A stretch of 64,000 nt of DNA from Methanoflorens sp963701995 (GCA_963701995.1 OY969693.1:1860001-1924000), one strand, 5' to 3'; positions 17,191 through 26,170 are shown, counted from the first letter of the stretch. Made by a program: numbers and translations. Notes: a model not told the origin generated them from the letters alone.

Positions 17191-18399
17191 TTACTTGGCG
17201 TCGACGAGGCTTCCATAGATTGCTTCAAGCCTATCGACCACGGCGCTCCAAGTGAATTGTTCAATTACCTTCGCCCTGCCTTGAATGCTCTTCTCTCGTT
17301 CCTGCTCCTCGTTGTCAAGAATATCAATGATGTTTTCGGCAAGAGCTCGTGTATCTCCATACTTAAATATTCTGCCGATATCTCCGACGACGTCGGGGAT
17401 CCCTCCAACGTCTGAAGCAACAATTGGGGTACCACACGCCATCGCCTCGAGCAAAACGATGCCAAAAGCTTCCCACTCACTCGGCAGTACGAATACGTTG
17501 GCAGCCGCATATCCTGACTTAAAAAGTTCATAACTGTCTATATGGCCTGTGAACTCGAAGTAATCATCCAAATTGTTTGCCCATATTTTCTTTTTGAGCC
17601 TTTTCAGCACGCCCCAATCTTCCCCTACTATGACGAATTTTGCTTCAGGATACCTCGCAACGACGTCATATGAGGCGTCTATCAGGTGTTCCAGTCCCTT
17701 GTTATCTGCTAATCTTCCAGTATAAAGGATCATCTTCTCATCGTCGTCCATCTTATAACGCCTGCGGAAAAGCCGACCGTCGGGAATAGGGGTCCAGTCT
17801 TCTATGTCCAATCCGTTTGGGACGGTAACGCACTTCGTTAAGGGCGCGAATCTTCCGATGAAAGGCTTTTCACTGTCGGTTACAACCAGTACCTTGTCGA
17901 CCATTTTGTAAACGCGACGCGAAACGAGGACGTCGTCTAGTCCCATCAGGAATCGTGCGGCGGGTGATTCCACGTTAGACGGCGGATGAAAGTGAGGGGT
18001 GACCACTAGTGGCATCTGGTATCGTCCTTGTCGACGGCCGCGTTTCAATTTCGCTGCAGCGCACGCAAGAATCTGGTAATAGCGGTGCGAATGGGCGTGG
18101 ACGACATCATCTTCAGCATCGAAAACAGTCTTAATCAAGCCAGGAATGGCCGGGTATGCTGCGTAAGGGAACGGGTATCGTTTAACTGGCAGCCGGACTA
18201 CCCGCACACCGTTGACGTAACTTTCTGCCGCGTAATCTTCAAAGCATTGCCAAGGCACCTGTGTTTTCAGGTTTGTTGTATAGACCGTCACGTCGTGGCC
18301 TCGTTGCACCAACCGCTCTGAAATCTTTTGTATGTGCGTTTCCACGCCGCCGGGAGCGAGATACCTGATGCAAACTTGCGCTATTTTCAATGTCATCAC
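17191..18399 (-). CDS. Glycosyltransferase family 4-like protein
   Basis: A 402-residue GT-B glycosyltransferase. The N-terminal acceptor domain has YLAPGGVETHIQKISERL. The C-terminal nucleotide-sugar domain includes LYTGRLADNKGLEHLIDA and the EX7E-type motif in PSEWEAFGIVLLEAMACGTP. Probably adds a sugar to a lipid- or protein-linked glycan on the cytoplasmic face. Donor and acceptor cannot be deduced. It shares a divergent promoter region with the next glycosyltransferase. Confidence 0.9.
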   Translation of the reverse strand: MMTLKIAQVCIRYLAPGGVETHIQKISERLVQRGHDVTVYTTNLKTQVPWQCFEDYAAESYVNGVRVVRLPVKRYPFPYAAYPAIPGLIKTVFDAEDDVVHAHSHRYYQILACAAAKLKRGRRQGRYQMPLVVTPHFHPPSNVESPAARFLMGLDDVLVSRRVYKMVDKVLVVTDSEKPFIGRFAPLTKCVTVPNGLDIEDWTPIPDGRLFRRRYKMDDDEKMILYTGRLADNKGLEHLIDASYDVVARYPEAKFVIVGEDWGVLKRLKKKIWANNLDDYFEFTGHIDSYELFKSGYAAANVFVLPSEWEAFGIVLLEAMACGTPIVASDVGGIPDVVGDIGRIFKYGDTRALAENIIDILDNEEQEREKSIQGRAKVIEQFTWSAVVDRLEAIYGSLVDAK

Positions 18400-18673
18400 C
18401 CATTCTTTTAGCGACTGAAACGGAGAAAAAGAACTTTTTGTACCTAGTAGTACAACACTACCAAGCTGTATTTATTTGTAATATGACGAACAGATGGTTG
18501 CTCAAAGTGCTCACCGTGCACCGTCCAGATAAACTGGGTGAAGCAGCTTGACTTACTTCCGAAATGAGAGCCAACTCGAATGAAGGATCAACCGGAAATC
18601 AGAGGTACATACCTTCGCTGCCTACGGTCCAGAAGTGCTTATTAGTCGGAGCTCGGAACGGCATTATAGGCTC

Positions 18674-19837
18674 ATGAAAGTTACTGTCATCGCACCTTTT
18701 CCCCAACAAAAAGATGGGATACCACGGGTCGCCGAGGAGCTTCTCAAAAGAATATCCGAGTCAAATGAAGTGGACGCGGTTTCAGTCCTAGCTCGTCAAG
18801 GCATAGACTTCATTACTCCTTCTCTCCTCGTTAACCAAAAAGTCTCACTTTTAACAATCGCGCGTTTTCTGACACCTCAGACTATGGTGAAACTAATACG
18901 GTTGTATAAGGAAAGTGATGTGGTACTGTTCCTGGCTCCACCGTGGGATGTGCTCGACCCCTTGGAGGCTTTGTATTTTTTTCTTCTGCTCATCAAGTAC
19001 GGCTTTCTGCCCAGGTCTAGATGGATCCAAGTAGTTCACGATTTTATACCGTACGTTTTTTCTGAGGATGGAATCCAAGGCAGGCGTACCATAAAGCTCC
19101 TCAATACGTTTCAAAAACACTTCAGCGACGTACCTGAAAAATACATTGCGGTCTCACAGTCGACGAAGAAGGACGCAATGCGTTTTTGGGGTCTGCAAGC
19201 GGACAGAGTTGTGGTGATTCACCACGGTCCGTTCATCGCTCCAAAAACTCCTCGAGATGATTTCGGAAGCAACAAGATCCTGATCGTGTCTGATATCTCC
19301 CCACGGAAAAATCATCTCCGGCTGATAAAGGCGTTTGAGCTCGCACAAAAACGATCTCAAAATCCTTTGCAATTGGTCATCGCAGGATATATGAGAACCG
19401 CCATTCCCGAATTAGAGGTCATCCTTCAGGATATCAAAGTGCGAAATGAAAACAGCCAAATCACATTTGCGGGCTACTTGCCAGACGCCGACATACTGGC
19501 CCTCTATGAGCAGGCTGACGTCTTCGTTTACCCTTCGCTTTACGAAGGATTTGGACTTCCTGTACTCGAAGCGATGGCGTGCGGGTGCCCGGTTATTGCA
19601 TCGAACGCCTCTTCGCTGCCAGAAGTGGTCGGAGAAGCAGCTCTCCTCGTTGATCCGTATGACGTCGAAGCGCTTGCGCACGCAATGCTCACCGTGCTCG
19701 AAGACGACGACTTAAAAAGAGAGATGAGTAGAAAAGGCGTAGCACAAGCGCGGAAGTTTTCGTGGGAAAAGGCCGGTGAGGAATTGTTGGCTGTCTGCCG
19801 TGAAGTGGCAAAAAAAGCGGGTCGAGCCACGTCTTAA
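18674..19837 (+). CDS. Glycosyltransferase (GT4 family)
   Basis: A GT-B glycosyltransferase of about 387 residues from ATG 18674 (MKVTVIAPFPQQKDGIPRVA). The frame opens at 18635, but the later start matches the family's first beta strand. The C-terminal domain carries SDISPRKNHLRLIKAFELA and PSLYEGFGLPVLEAMACGCP, with the two conserved glutamates of the donor-binding motif. Part of the glycan island, divergent from the preceding glycosyltransferase. Confidence 0.9.
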   Translation: MKVTVIAPFPQQKDGIPRVAEELLKRISESNEVDAVSVLARQGIDFITPSLLVNQKVSLLTIARFLTPQTMVKLIRLYKESDVVLFLAPPWDVLDPLEALYFFLLLIKYGFLPRSRWIQVVHDFIPYVFSEDGIQGRRTIKLLNTFQKHFSDVPEKYIAVSQSTKKDAMRFWGLQADRVVVIHHGPFIAPKTPRDDFGSNKILIVSDISPRKNHLRLIKAFELAQKRSQNPLQLVIAGYMRTAIPELEVILQDIKVRNENSQITFAGYLPDADILALYEQADVFVYPSLYEGFGLPVLEAMACGCPVIASNASSLPEVVGEAALLVDPYDVEALAHAMLTVLEDDDLKREMSRKGVAQARKFSWEKAGEELLAVCREVAKKAGRATS

Positions 19838-19918
19838 AAGCGAAATAGTGCGCCTCTGAGTCGTATGTACGATAAGCGGGAAGGCGCCTTCGCCAGGAGC
19901 AGAAAATCTTTTTTCGCG

Positions 19919-21019
19919 TCACAGGTCGACGCCACAAGCTTCGAAAGCGCTCTTAAGTACAGCCACGATGCGCTGCCCTGAGTAACCGTCACCGAACGGG
20001 TTATCCCAATTGCGTGGCTTGTTTAGCATCGCTCTTGCCCCCGTTACGATCTGATCAGCGTCGGTGCCAACCACTAAGTTGCTATGGACTGCTACCGTCT
20101 CAGGCCTTTCGGTGTTATCTCTAATCGTTATGCACGGGACTTCGAGAGTGCACGCCTCTTCTTGCACACCTCCAGAATCGGTGATAATAAGCTTCGCATT
20201 TGCTTCCAACAGCAAGAACTCGAGAAAGCCGATAGGAGGAGTCGATATGACCCCGTCTAAGGCTAGATCGAACTCTGCCACGCGGTTCTTAGTTCTTGGA
20301 TGCATCGGGAATATTATTGGCGCGTCGAATTCATCGTGCAGCGCTTTTAATCCTTTCAAAATTCCGCTAAGGCGTGCTTTGCTGTCGACGTTCTCTCGTC
20401 TATGAGCGGTTGCCAGAAAGTAGTTTCTTTCGTCAATATTCAGTTCTTCGAGAATACTGGCTCTTTTTTGTGCAAGTTTGAGGTTCTGGCGGACTGCGTC
20501 CACGATAGTGTTACCTGTCACCGATATCTTGTTTGAAGGAATTCCTTCGGACAAGAGATTTGCTTCTGCTTTCTCGGTTGGGGCAAAAAGGAAATCGGAG
20601 ATATGATCAGTAAGCACGCGGTTTATTTCTTCTGGCATGAACCTATCGTAGCTTCTCAAGCCTGCTTCCACGTGCCCCACTTCGACGTGAAGCTTCGTCG
20701 CTGCAAATGCGCTTGCAAAAACGGAATTCGTGTCTCCTTCCACTAAAACCACGTCTGGCTGCTCTTTGATCAAAGCCCTTTCGACGCCAACCAGGATCCT
20801 GCCGGTTTGTTCTGCGTCTGTGCCTGATCCCACGTGAAGCGCGTAATCTGCGTCACGAAGCTCCAGCTCCTCAAAAAAGATTTTATCCATGTCGTACGAA
20901 TAGTGCTGCCCGGTGTGTATAATCAAGTCATCTATTGACTGTTTTTCACATTCGCGTATCACTGGGGCCATCTTGATTATTTCAGGCCGAGTTCCGATTA
21001 CAAATGCTAACATGGACAC
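19919..21019 (-). CDS. wecB: UDP-N-acetylglucosamine 2-epimerase (non-hydrolysing)
   Basis: Interconverts UDP-GlcNAc and UDP-ManNAc, supplying ManNAc-type sugars for surface glycans. The 366-residue protein has GTRPEIIKMAPVIRE at the N-terminus, HVEAGLRSYDRFMPEEINR and DSGGVQEEACTLEVPCITIR, all hallmarks of the family. ATG codons at 21019 and 21013 are both possible starts. It converges on the glycosyltransferase gene and completes the island. Confidence 0.93.
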   Translation of the reverse strand: MSMLAFVIGTRPEIIKMAPVIRECEKQSIDDLIIHTGQHYSYDMDKIFFEELELRDADYALHVGSGTDAEQTGRILVGVERALIKEQPDVVLVEGDTNSVFASAFAATKLHVEVGHVEAGLRSYDRFMPEEINRVLTDHISDFLFAPTEKAEANLLSEGIPSNKISVTGNTIVDAVRQNLKLAQKRASILEELNIDERNYFLATAHRRENVDSKARLSGILKGLKALHDEFDAPIIFPMHPRTKNRVAEFDLALDGVISTPPIGFLEFLLLEANAKLIITDSGGVQEEACTLEVPCITIRDNTERPETVAVHSNLVVGTDADQIVTGARAMLNKPRNWDNPFGDGYSGQRIVAVLKSAFEACGVDL

Positions 21020-21484
21020 TTCTAACGCACCTACTTCGTCTGACAGTTGCCTGAGTTCGCCCGTTCTGTCTATTTGTGGTACGAAGTGATTAGTAGTGAT
21101 TAGTCCAGCTATGGAACGGACTGCTAGATAATGTTTTTTAAGAACTAGATACGGGTGCTGCGACCTTCAGTTGCAGTCCGGCGGCTTAGCACGAACCTCG
21201 CTCGCAACGTGGAGGAGATACTGGGGCTGCATACCCGAAAAATATCGCAACAATGCAAGTTGGACCAGTGACGTTGTAGGCTAGCCAGATAAAGGCGCCA
21301 CTCCTAAACAGCATCGCTCGGGGTAAAAAATAGGTTAAAAAGCGAGTTTCTAGCTCTTTTTGCAGCCTACGTCACCGCTTACGTGTTTTTCTGTGTGAAA
21401 GGCCGCTGGCGAAACTTGACACTAAGGTTTGTTGAGGCTGCGCAGGGCGTCCGCTTAAGCGTGGCCCATTTGGATCGCTTTTCC
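21020..21484. other. Gene-free stretch with a 10-base tandem repeat
   Basis: No coding sequence of known type is seen in 465 bases. It contains a perfect tandem copy of the decamer AGTGATTAGT at 21085-21104. A short minus-strand frame (about 40 codons near 21210-21320) has hydrophobic residues but no recognisable family. Confidence 0.4.
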
Positions 21485-22507
21485 TTAAATGTAGACCACC
21501 TGAACTCTTGGGTGTTTTTTGCGAAGCTCTTCGGATAGCGCGCTGAACTGACGCTCGGTACCGGGGAACGGGTCTACCAAGATTATATCAACTGGGGAAT
21601 CTTGAATATTGAACTCCTGAAAATCACCGTGATAGAGCTCTATGACGCCGTTATCAGTAGTGGCTGTGCAGAATAGTTTAGGGGCCGCGTCGGACTCTCT
21701 TTTGGTCGCTGACGCGCGCTTTATCGTCCGTATGCCGAGTATTCTTTTGTTCACTCGCAAGTTGAGATACGCATTCTCCACGGCCGGCAGCCAGGCGTCG
21801 TTTAGAATGACTCTTTGAGCGCCCATGAGCACACTCATAAGACCGAGAGTACCAGGCCCGGCAAGTGCGTCAAACACGACGCGGCCCGATACTGGGAGCG
21901 CTCCGAGTTTTGCTATCTTGACCGCGCTGTCGTGCTCTATATGAATCTTTGATTGACTCTTGTATATTAGGATCTGCCCGTAAGCTGAGGCGACTAGGTC
22001 GGCTCGGATGTCGCAACCTGCCAAGACGTGGCACGTGTGCGGCTGGGCTTGGCTGTAAGCTAGACCAATTACTCGCTTTGTATCTCCAAAGATCACTCCT
22101 GCGACTTCTGGAACCTCTTGGAAAATTCTGTCGCTCGCATCTGCGATAAGTCGTTGATTGGTCATGAGAAGCAGGTTATGGTATCCGATATGTGGCGGAG
22201 CGTATGTAGGGACGCCGGGCGACAATAGTGGGGTGCCTACTTCTCGAAGCGACAGCTTTGGTCGATCTTTGCGCCGAACCGACGTGGCGAGTATGTGCGC
22301 CATCACGGCATCTAGGGGTCTTCTTCCACAGTTAGTGCATGTCAAATCGCCAAAACTGATATCCGACAAATTGATTTCGTCTGTTTTTTGAAGAACCAAA
22401 TCGTGACACGCCTGGCACTTGACGTACATCGTGGGGGCAATTTTGAGGACGTGCTCGGCGGAAGTCACACAAGAAAGGCTACCGCAGTTCGGGCAACGAA
22501 ATCTCAT
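21485..22507 (-). CDS. Zinc-ribbon SAM-dependent methyltransferase family protein
   Basis: A 340-residue protein. The N-terminus holds CPNCGS and CQAC pairs, then CTNCGRRPLD, forming zinc ribbons. The C-terminal half is a Rossmann methyltransferase with motif I VFDALAGPGTLGLMSVLMGA, a following acidic LNDAWLPAV, and motif IV ILVDPFPG. Similar to archaeal RNA methyltransferases of the Trm5/TYW2-like type in fold, but the substrate is not known. It stands alone on the minus strand, 205 bases upstream of tRNA-Ala. Confidence 0.75.
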   Translation of the reverse strand: MRFRCPNCGSLSCVTSAEHVLKIAPTMYVKCQACHDLVLQKTDEINLSDISFGDLTCTNCGRRPLDAVMAHILATSVRRKDRPKLSLREVGTPLLSPGVPTYAPPHIGYHNLLLMTNQRLIADASDRIFQEVPEVAGVIFGDTKRVIGLAYSQAQPHTCHVLAGCDIRADLVASAYGQILIYKSQSKIHIEHDSAVKIAKLGALPVSGRVVFDALAGPGTLGLMSVLMGAQRVILNDAWLPAVENAYLNLRVNKRILGIRTIKRASATKRESDAAPKLFCTATTDNGVIELYHGDFQEFNIQDSPVDIILVDPFPGTERQFSALSEELRKKHPRVQVVYI

Positions 22508-22712
22508 CGCATTTGTATTGTTCTCTGCGTTATATAATGCTCAGCGTGGACAGCTCATGCGCCGAACCACATTTGTGAAAGCGCGACTCGAGAACAGCGT
22601 CTGCGCAAATCTACAGATCTCGGGAAGCCCGGGCAGCCGAGTGTCCAAACACAGCGAGTTAAATTTACGGAGCAAACAAAGCGTCCAAGGACAAACGCTT
22701 GTTGAAAAAAAG

Positions 22713-22784
22713 TGGACCGGTCGGGAATTGAACCCGAGGCCTCTACCATGCCAAGGTAGCGATCTACCCCTGATCTACCGGCCC
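22713..22784 (-). tRNA. tRNA-Ala (GGC anticodon)
   Basis: A 72-base cloverleaf with acceptor GGGCCGG/CCGGTCC containing the G3-U70 pair, the alanine identity element. Anticodon stem CTACC/GGTAG with loop TTGGCAT gives anticodon GGC. No intron. No encoded CCA. Confidence 0.93.
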
Positions 22785-22920
22785 TTCTCTGCGCTCGACT
22801 TGTCTTCATTAGGCTACTCGAACCCTTCAACAGCGTAATTAGTTCAATACATATAAGCATTGCTTTGCGCGAAGAAAGGTTCGACGCGTCGCCGTCTGCT
22901 TAGGGAGCAGACAAGAATTG

Positions 22921-22930
22921 TTATATATTG
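22921..22930 (+). promoter_or_regulatory. TATA box for tRNA-Ile
   Basis: TTATATATTG lies about 38 bases before the mature 5' end at 22964, a suitable archaeal promoter distance. Confidence 0.55.
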
Positions 22931-22963
22931 CATTAACCTATAGGCATTGAGCTACCAGCGAAT

Positions 22964-23071
22964 GGGCCCGTAGCTTAGCCAGGTTTGATTCCATCCTGTG
23001 TCGTTTCAGGACGGAGAATATGCACACGGCTGATAACCGTGAGGTCAGGCGTTCAAATCGCCTCGGGCCCA
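22964..23071 (+). tRNA. tRNA-Ile (GAT anticodon) with about 34-base insertion in the D-arm
   Basis: Acceptor GGGCCCG/CGGGCCC, anticodon stem CACGG/CCGTG with loop CTGATAA, and T-arm AGGCG/CGCCT are intact. The D-arm is interrupted after GCCAGGT. Forty bases lie where six are normal, with CCTG/CAGG (about 22990-23010) able to form a hairpin. Removing 34 bases gives the standard 74-base tRNA. The simplest reading is a non-canonical intron near position 20-22, but the rejoined D-stem would contain one U-U mismatch, so the exact boundaries are unsure. Its 3' end overlaps the stop of the thioesterase gene by 19 bases. Confidence 0.85.
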
Positions 23072-23511
23072 TCATTTTCGACTACCCGGGACGGCAGCTT
23101 ATACGCCAAACCATCACATATGGCGACGATGCGTTGATCGTCGGTCTTCACGACGATCTTATAAAGCGCGGTGCTTTTTCCTGAGTTCTCTTCCACAGCC
23201 TCTGCTACCAGCCGCGTGTTGACTTGGACGGGTCGTCGGTACGCGATGTGGAACGACAACGCTACTGCAGTCTGATTAAACGAGTTGCAAGCGGCAGCAA
23301 ATGCCGCATCCGCGAGCGAAAAAATCAGGCCTCCGTGGGCAAAGCCATTGAAATTGAGCATTCGTTCAGCCACGGTCAGAGTTGCTTGAGCGTACCCTCG
23401 TTCGATCTTTGTAATCTGAATTCCGAGAAAGCTCGCATAACGGTCGCTTTTCAGCTTTGCCAAGACGCTACCGAGCTCGTTGTTTCGAGCCTTTCTTTTA
23501 GGACTCATCAC
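23053..23511 (-). CDS. PaaI-type hotdog thioesterase
   Basis: A 152-residue acyl-CoA thioesterase-like protein with the hotdog active-site region NFNGFAHGGLIFSLADAAFA, the HGG segment being typical of PaaI/YbgC-like enzymes. FHIAYRRPVQ follows in the central helix/strand. The substrate is unknown; phenylacetyl-CoA or other aryl-CoA is common in the family. The final residues DGPEAI are encoded by the antisense of tRNA-Ile, and the stop TGA is the complement of its T-loop. Confidence 0.85.
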   Translation of the reverse strand: MMSPKRKARNNELGSVLAKLKSDRYASFLGIQITKIERGYAQATLTVAERMLNFNGFAHGGLIFSLADAAFAAACNSFNQTAVALSFHIAYRRPVQVNTRLVAEAVEENSGKSTALYKIVVKTDDQRIVAICDGLAYKLPSRVVENDGPEAI

Positions 23512-23683
23512 GAATCAACTACTATAAGCCTTTCTTGTCGCTCTGGCGTTCAGCTGCGCGGGCTCTGTCTATCTGCTTGCAGCAATTTGTTGGGTTGGTC
23601 TATGCGCCGAAACCGCTAGGCTCTAGTGTACGTGTATTTTTGGTTTTGAAGGATTTAGCATCTACGGTACGGGCTTACTCTGG

Positions 23684-24049
23684 TTAAGGCGCGGTTTTCG
23701 CAAATATTTCATCTATCTTGGCTGCCATTATGAAATCGTTTTCAGACAACCCACCTATGTTGTGGGTCGTAAGACTGATTCGCACGTAGCTGTAGGATAC
23801 GAAAATGTCTGGATGGTGCCCTTCAGCTTCTGCCAGTTGCGCCACTTCATTGATGAAGCGCATCGACTCCATGAAGTCATTGAACCTGAAACTTCGCAGG
23901 ATCTTTGTTGTGTCTTCTAGCTTCCACTTGGGCACCATCGGTAGCAGTCCATTGATGGTTTCTAGGTCAAAAGGTTGCGTGCCGACTTCGCACGGAACGC
24001 AGTGTTTCTCCGTGAGACGCGAAGCGTCCGTAGTCCCTTCGTTGCTCAT
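23684..24049 (-). CDS. phhB: Pterin-4a-carbinolamine dehydratase
   Basis: The 121-residue protein dehydrates 4a-hydroxytetrahydropterin. Family motifs EGHHPDIFVSYSYVRISLTT and THNIGGLSENDFIMA contain the catalytic histidine pair. No pterin-dependent aromatic hydroxylase is visible nearby. In methanogen-related archaea it may act on other pterins such as methanopterin intermediates, which is inference. The N-terminal 30 residues, with two cysteines (CVPCE), are a normal extension. Confidence 0.88.
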   Translation of the reverse strand: MSNEGTTDASRLTEKHCVPCEVGTQPFDLETINGLLPMVPKWKLEDTTKILRSFRFNDFMESMRFINEVAQLAEAEGHHPDIFVSYSYVRISLTTHNIGGLSENDFIMAAKIDEIFAKTAP

Positions 24050-24428
24050 CTTAGCACCTTTTCAGTCTTGCGTCGTCGTATCGTTTAAGGTTATTGGAAA
24101 CTGCAGCACAACACTTGGTTGCAGGAGCACGTGACGTCACTTGGGGACGAGAATTTTTGTAGTCACTCCTTGCATGAAAGTGCTGAAAAACAGCTTTGTT
24201 GGGCATGCATCATCGCGCTAGCTCTATTGGCGCGCGGGTCAGCTTCTGCTGCCTCGCTCAGACGTGGAAAAGCGTCAGAGTGGCGTTTAAGGCTACGGGT
24301 TTTTGACTAGAGCTCTCTCGCAAGCGCGATGTCTTGTGAAATAGTCTTGTATACAAGGGCCGCTAGCAGAGCAGAGGCTCGAGGAGCACTAACGAAACAA
24401 GTTAAGTGCAAACTGCTGGGAGGTACCT
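24050..24428. other. Gene-free stretch
   Basis: About 380 bases without a supported gene. Short plus-strand frames near 24119-24310 show no family features. Confidence 0.4.
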
Positions 24429-24595
24429 ATGAGGGTGTTTTAAGCTGCTAAGTCGCTGAATTTGAAGCAGCGCTGCTCGAAAAAGGCGTGCGCTTCGAGC
24501 ACCCAGATGATGACCCCGTACAGTTTCGCGTCGCGGATGATGACGTAGAGGTGGTTGACGAGATCGCGCGACGACTGACGATTGAGCCTGTCTGA
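24429..24595 (+). pseudogene. Small decayed or frameshifted gene of unknown family
   Basis: GGGAGGT precedes ATG 24429, which reads only MRVF before TAA. Removing one T of the TTTT run gives MRVFKLLSR. In the third frame, from 24452, a convincing acidic stretch EFEAALLEKGVRFEHPDDDP continues with VQFRVADDDVEVVDEIARRL and ends at TGA 24593-24595. Together they read like one protein of about 55 residues broken by two small indels. The family is not recognised. A chance frame is possible but would rarely look this protein-like. Confidence 0.4.
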
Positions 24596-24722
24596 AAGAC
24601 GATCACCTTATAGATGAGGTAGCCCTTGGCGATCGTCATGGAGATTCGGCCGACCTCTAACCGTTCAATTGAACGATCATCTGGCAATCGGGCCGATCGG
24701 GGATGACCGTAACGAGGCAATA

Positions 24723-24807
24723 TGCGGGGGGTGCGATTCGAACGCACGAACTCCTGCGAGAATAGGCCCTGAACCTATCGCCTTTGACCTGGCTTGGCAA
24801 CCCCCGC
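24723..24807 (-). tRNA. tRNA-Leu (CAG anticodon)
   Basis: An 85-base class II tRNA with acceptor GCGGGGG/CCCCCGC, anticodon stem ATAGG/CCTAT with loop TTCAGGG (anticodon CAG), and a long variable arm. Discriminator A, the leucine identity base. No intron. Confidence 0.93.
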
Positions 24808-24887
24808 GCTTAAGGCGTCCAATTGTGTGATTTACGCCGTGATATATACGTGTTGCTGCCATCGCTGAGAATAGAAAGACGTTTCAA

Positions 24888-25565
24888 TTAGGTGTTCAAG
24901 GGTAGCTTGGATAACGCTTCACTGAGATATTCCCGCAAGCGTTTCTTTGGCCCCTCACAGTAGTTAAACTGAATGACGATGGCTAGTCCACCTATCAGCG
25001 CAATCTTTCTCAACAACGGCATTGAAGTCCACACTATGTCTTTATACGTATTTAGATAGAGGAACGCATTCGTTTTGTCTGGCAGCTTGAATTGGCCGTT
25101 GTCAACGAAGGCAACTTGAGGGGTTTCGTAGTGTTCACTAAAGTTAGTTTGCGGCCTGCCGCTGTAGTCGACCCAGAAATGGACAGGAGAGACCCTTAAC
25201 GTGAACGGGATACCTTTCGCTTCAAATAAGCTTGCGGTGAGGACCGCTTTCGACTTACAGTCTCCTTGCTGCGATTTGAGCACGTCGCTCGGCGTGGGAA
25301 GGTACCATACGGCCCCGTAAGCTTGAAAATCATAAGTGTAATGAACGTGAGCGTCGACATATTGCTCGATTGCACTCCCATTTGCCGGGAGCGACGCTGC
25401 AACAAGGTTCACGTCGTCTGTAGGCTTGGTCGGCATCTTAAAGAAGCGGTAGACGTCTACGGCCAGGACCATCGGGTTTGGAAAAAGAATCAGCACTATC
25501 CAGACGGCAGCAATCGCTTTCTTGTGATGCAAAATCTGGTTCAGGTTCGTCTTCAAACTCAGCAC
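24888..25565 (-). CDS. Transglutaminase-like membrane-anchored protein
   Basis: A 225-residue protein with an N-terminal membrane helix (about residues 15-36), a transglutaminase-like papain-fold core and a second hydrophobic helix near residues 183-198. The probable catalytic cysteine is in QQGDCKSKAVLTASLFEAKG and the histidine in VSPVHFWVDY, with a following aspartate. Archaeal proteins of this type are thought to be extracellular peptidases or protein-modifying enzymes; the true substrate is unknown. Divergent from trm56 with 74 bases between the starts. Confidence 0.8.
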   Translation of the reverse strand: MLSLKTNLNQILHHKKAIAAVWIVLILFPNPMVLAVDVYRFFKMPTKPTDDVNLVAASLPANGSAIEQYVDAHVHYTYDFQAYGAVWYLPTPSDVLKSQQGDCKSKAVLTASLFEAKGIPFTLRVSPVHFWVDYSGRPQTNFSEHYETPQVAFVDNGQFKLPDKTNAFLYLNTYKDIVWTSMPLLRKIALIGGLAIVIQFNYCEGPKKRLREYLSEALSKLPLNT

Positions 25566-25639
25566 TGCTATCTTTATGTACGATATACCAATTATTTAAG
25601 ACTGTGGCCTCCGATAAGCACGGGGTGCGCAAACAAGCT

Positions 25640-26170
25640 ATGGAAATTGTGGTTTTGAGGGTGGGTCATCGAATCGAGCGCGATCGACGCGTCACCACGC
25701 ACGTGGGTCTGTGTGCCAGAGCGTTAGGAGCCCAAGGAATGCTTCTCGCCGCTTCCGACCGCTCTGTCGTGTCTACAATACGCGACGTAGTGCAACGTTG
25801 GGGGGGCAACTTCTGGATTCGCGATAACGCCAACTGGAGGCGAGAGATCGTGAAATGGAAGCGAGAAATGGGCACGGTCGTGCACCTGACCATGTACGGA
25901 GAGAACCTTCCAAATGCGATCGGCCGACTCGAAAGCGAGAAGCTTATGGTCGTGGTAGGAGCGGAAAAGGTGCCTCCAGATCTCTACCGACTCGCGGATT
26001 ACAACGTAGCGGTCACGAATCAACCCCACTCAGAGATAGCAGCCTTAAGCGTCTTTCTCGATCACTTCCAGAGGGGGCAGGAGCTCAAGGCGGATTTCGA
26101 AGGCAAAATGAAGATCATCGGCAACATGAGTGACAAGGTAGGTGTTAAGCGTTCTGAGCAGATCAACTAG
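25640..26170 (+). CDS. trm56: tRNA (cytidine-56-2'-O)-methyltransferase
   Basis: A SPOUT-fold methyltransferase that 2'-O-methylates C56 in the T-loop of archaeal tRNAs. From ATG 25640 the protein has about 176 residues: VVLRVGHRIERDRRVTTHVG, then the knot region VVVGAEKVPPDLYRLADYNV and AVTNQPHSEIAALSVFLD. These are the signature elements of aTrm56. Earlier in-frame starts run into the antisense of the transglutaminase gene and are rejected. The next gene overlaps its last 29 bases. Confidence 0.92.
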   Translation: MEIVVLRVGHRIERDRRVTTHVGLCARALGAQGMLLAASDRSVVSTIRDVVQRWGGNFWIRDNANWRREIVKWKREMGTVVHLTMYGENLPNAIGRLESEKLMVVVGAEKVPPDLYRLADYNVAVTNQPHSEIAALSVFLDHFQRGQELKADFEGKMKIIGNMSDKVGVKRSEQIN

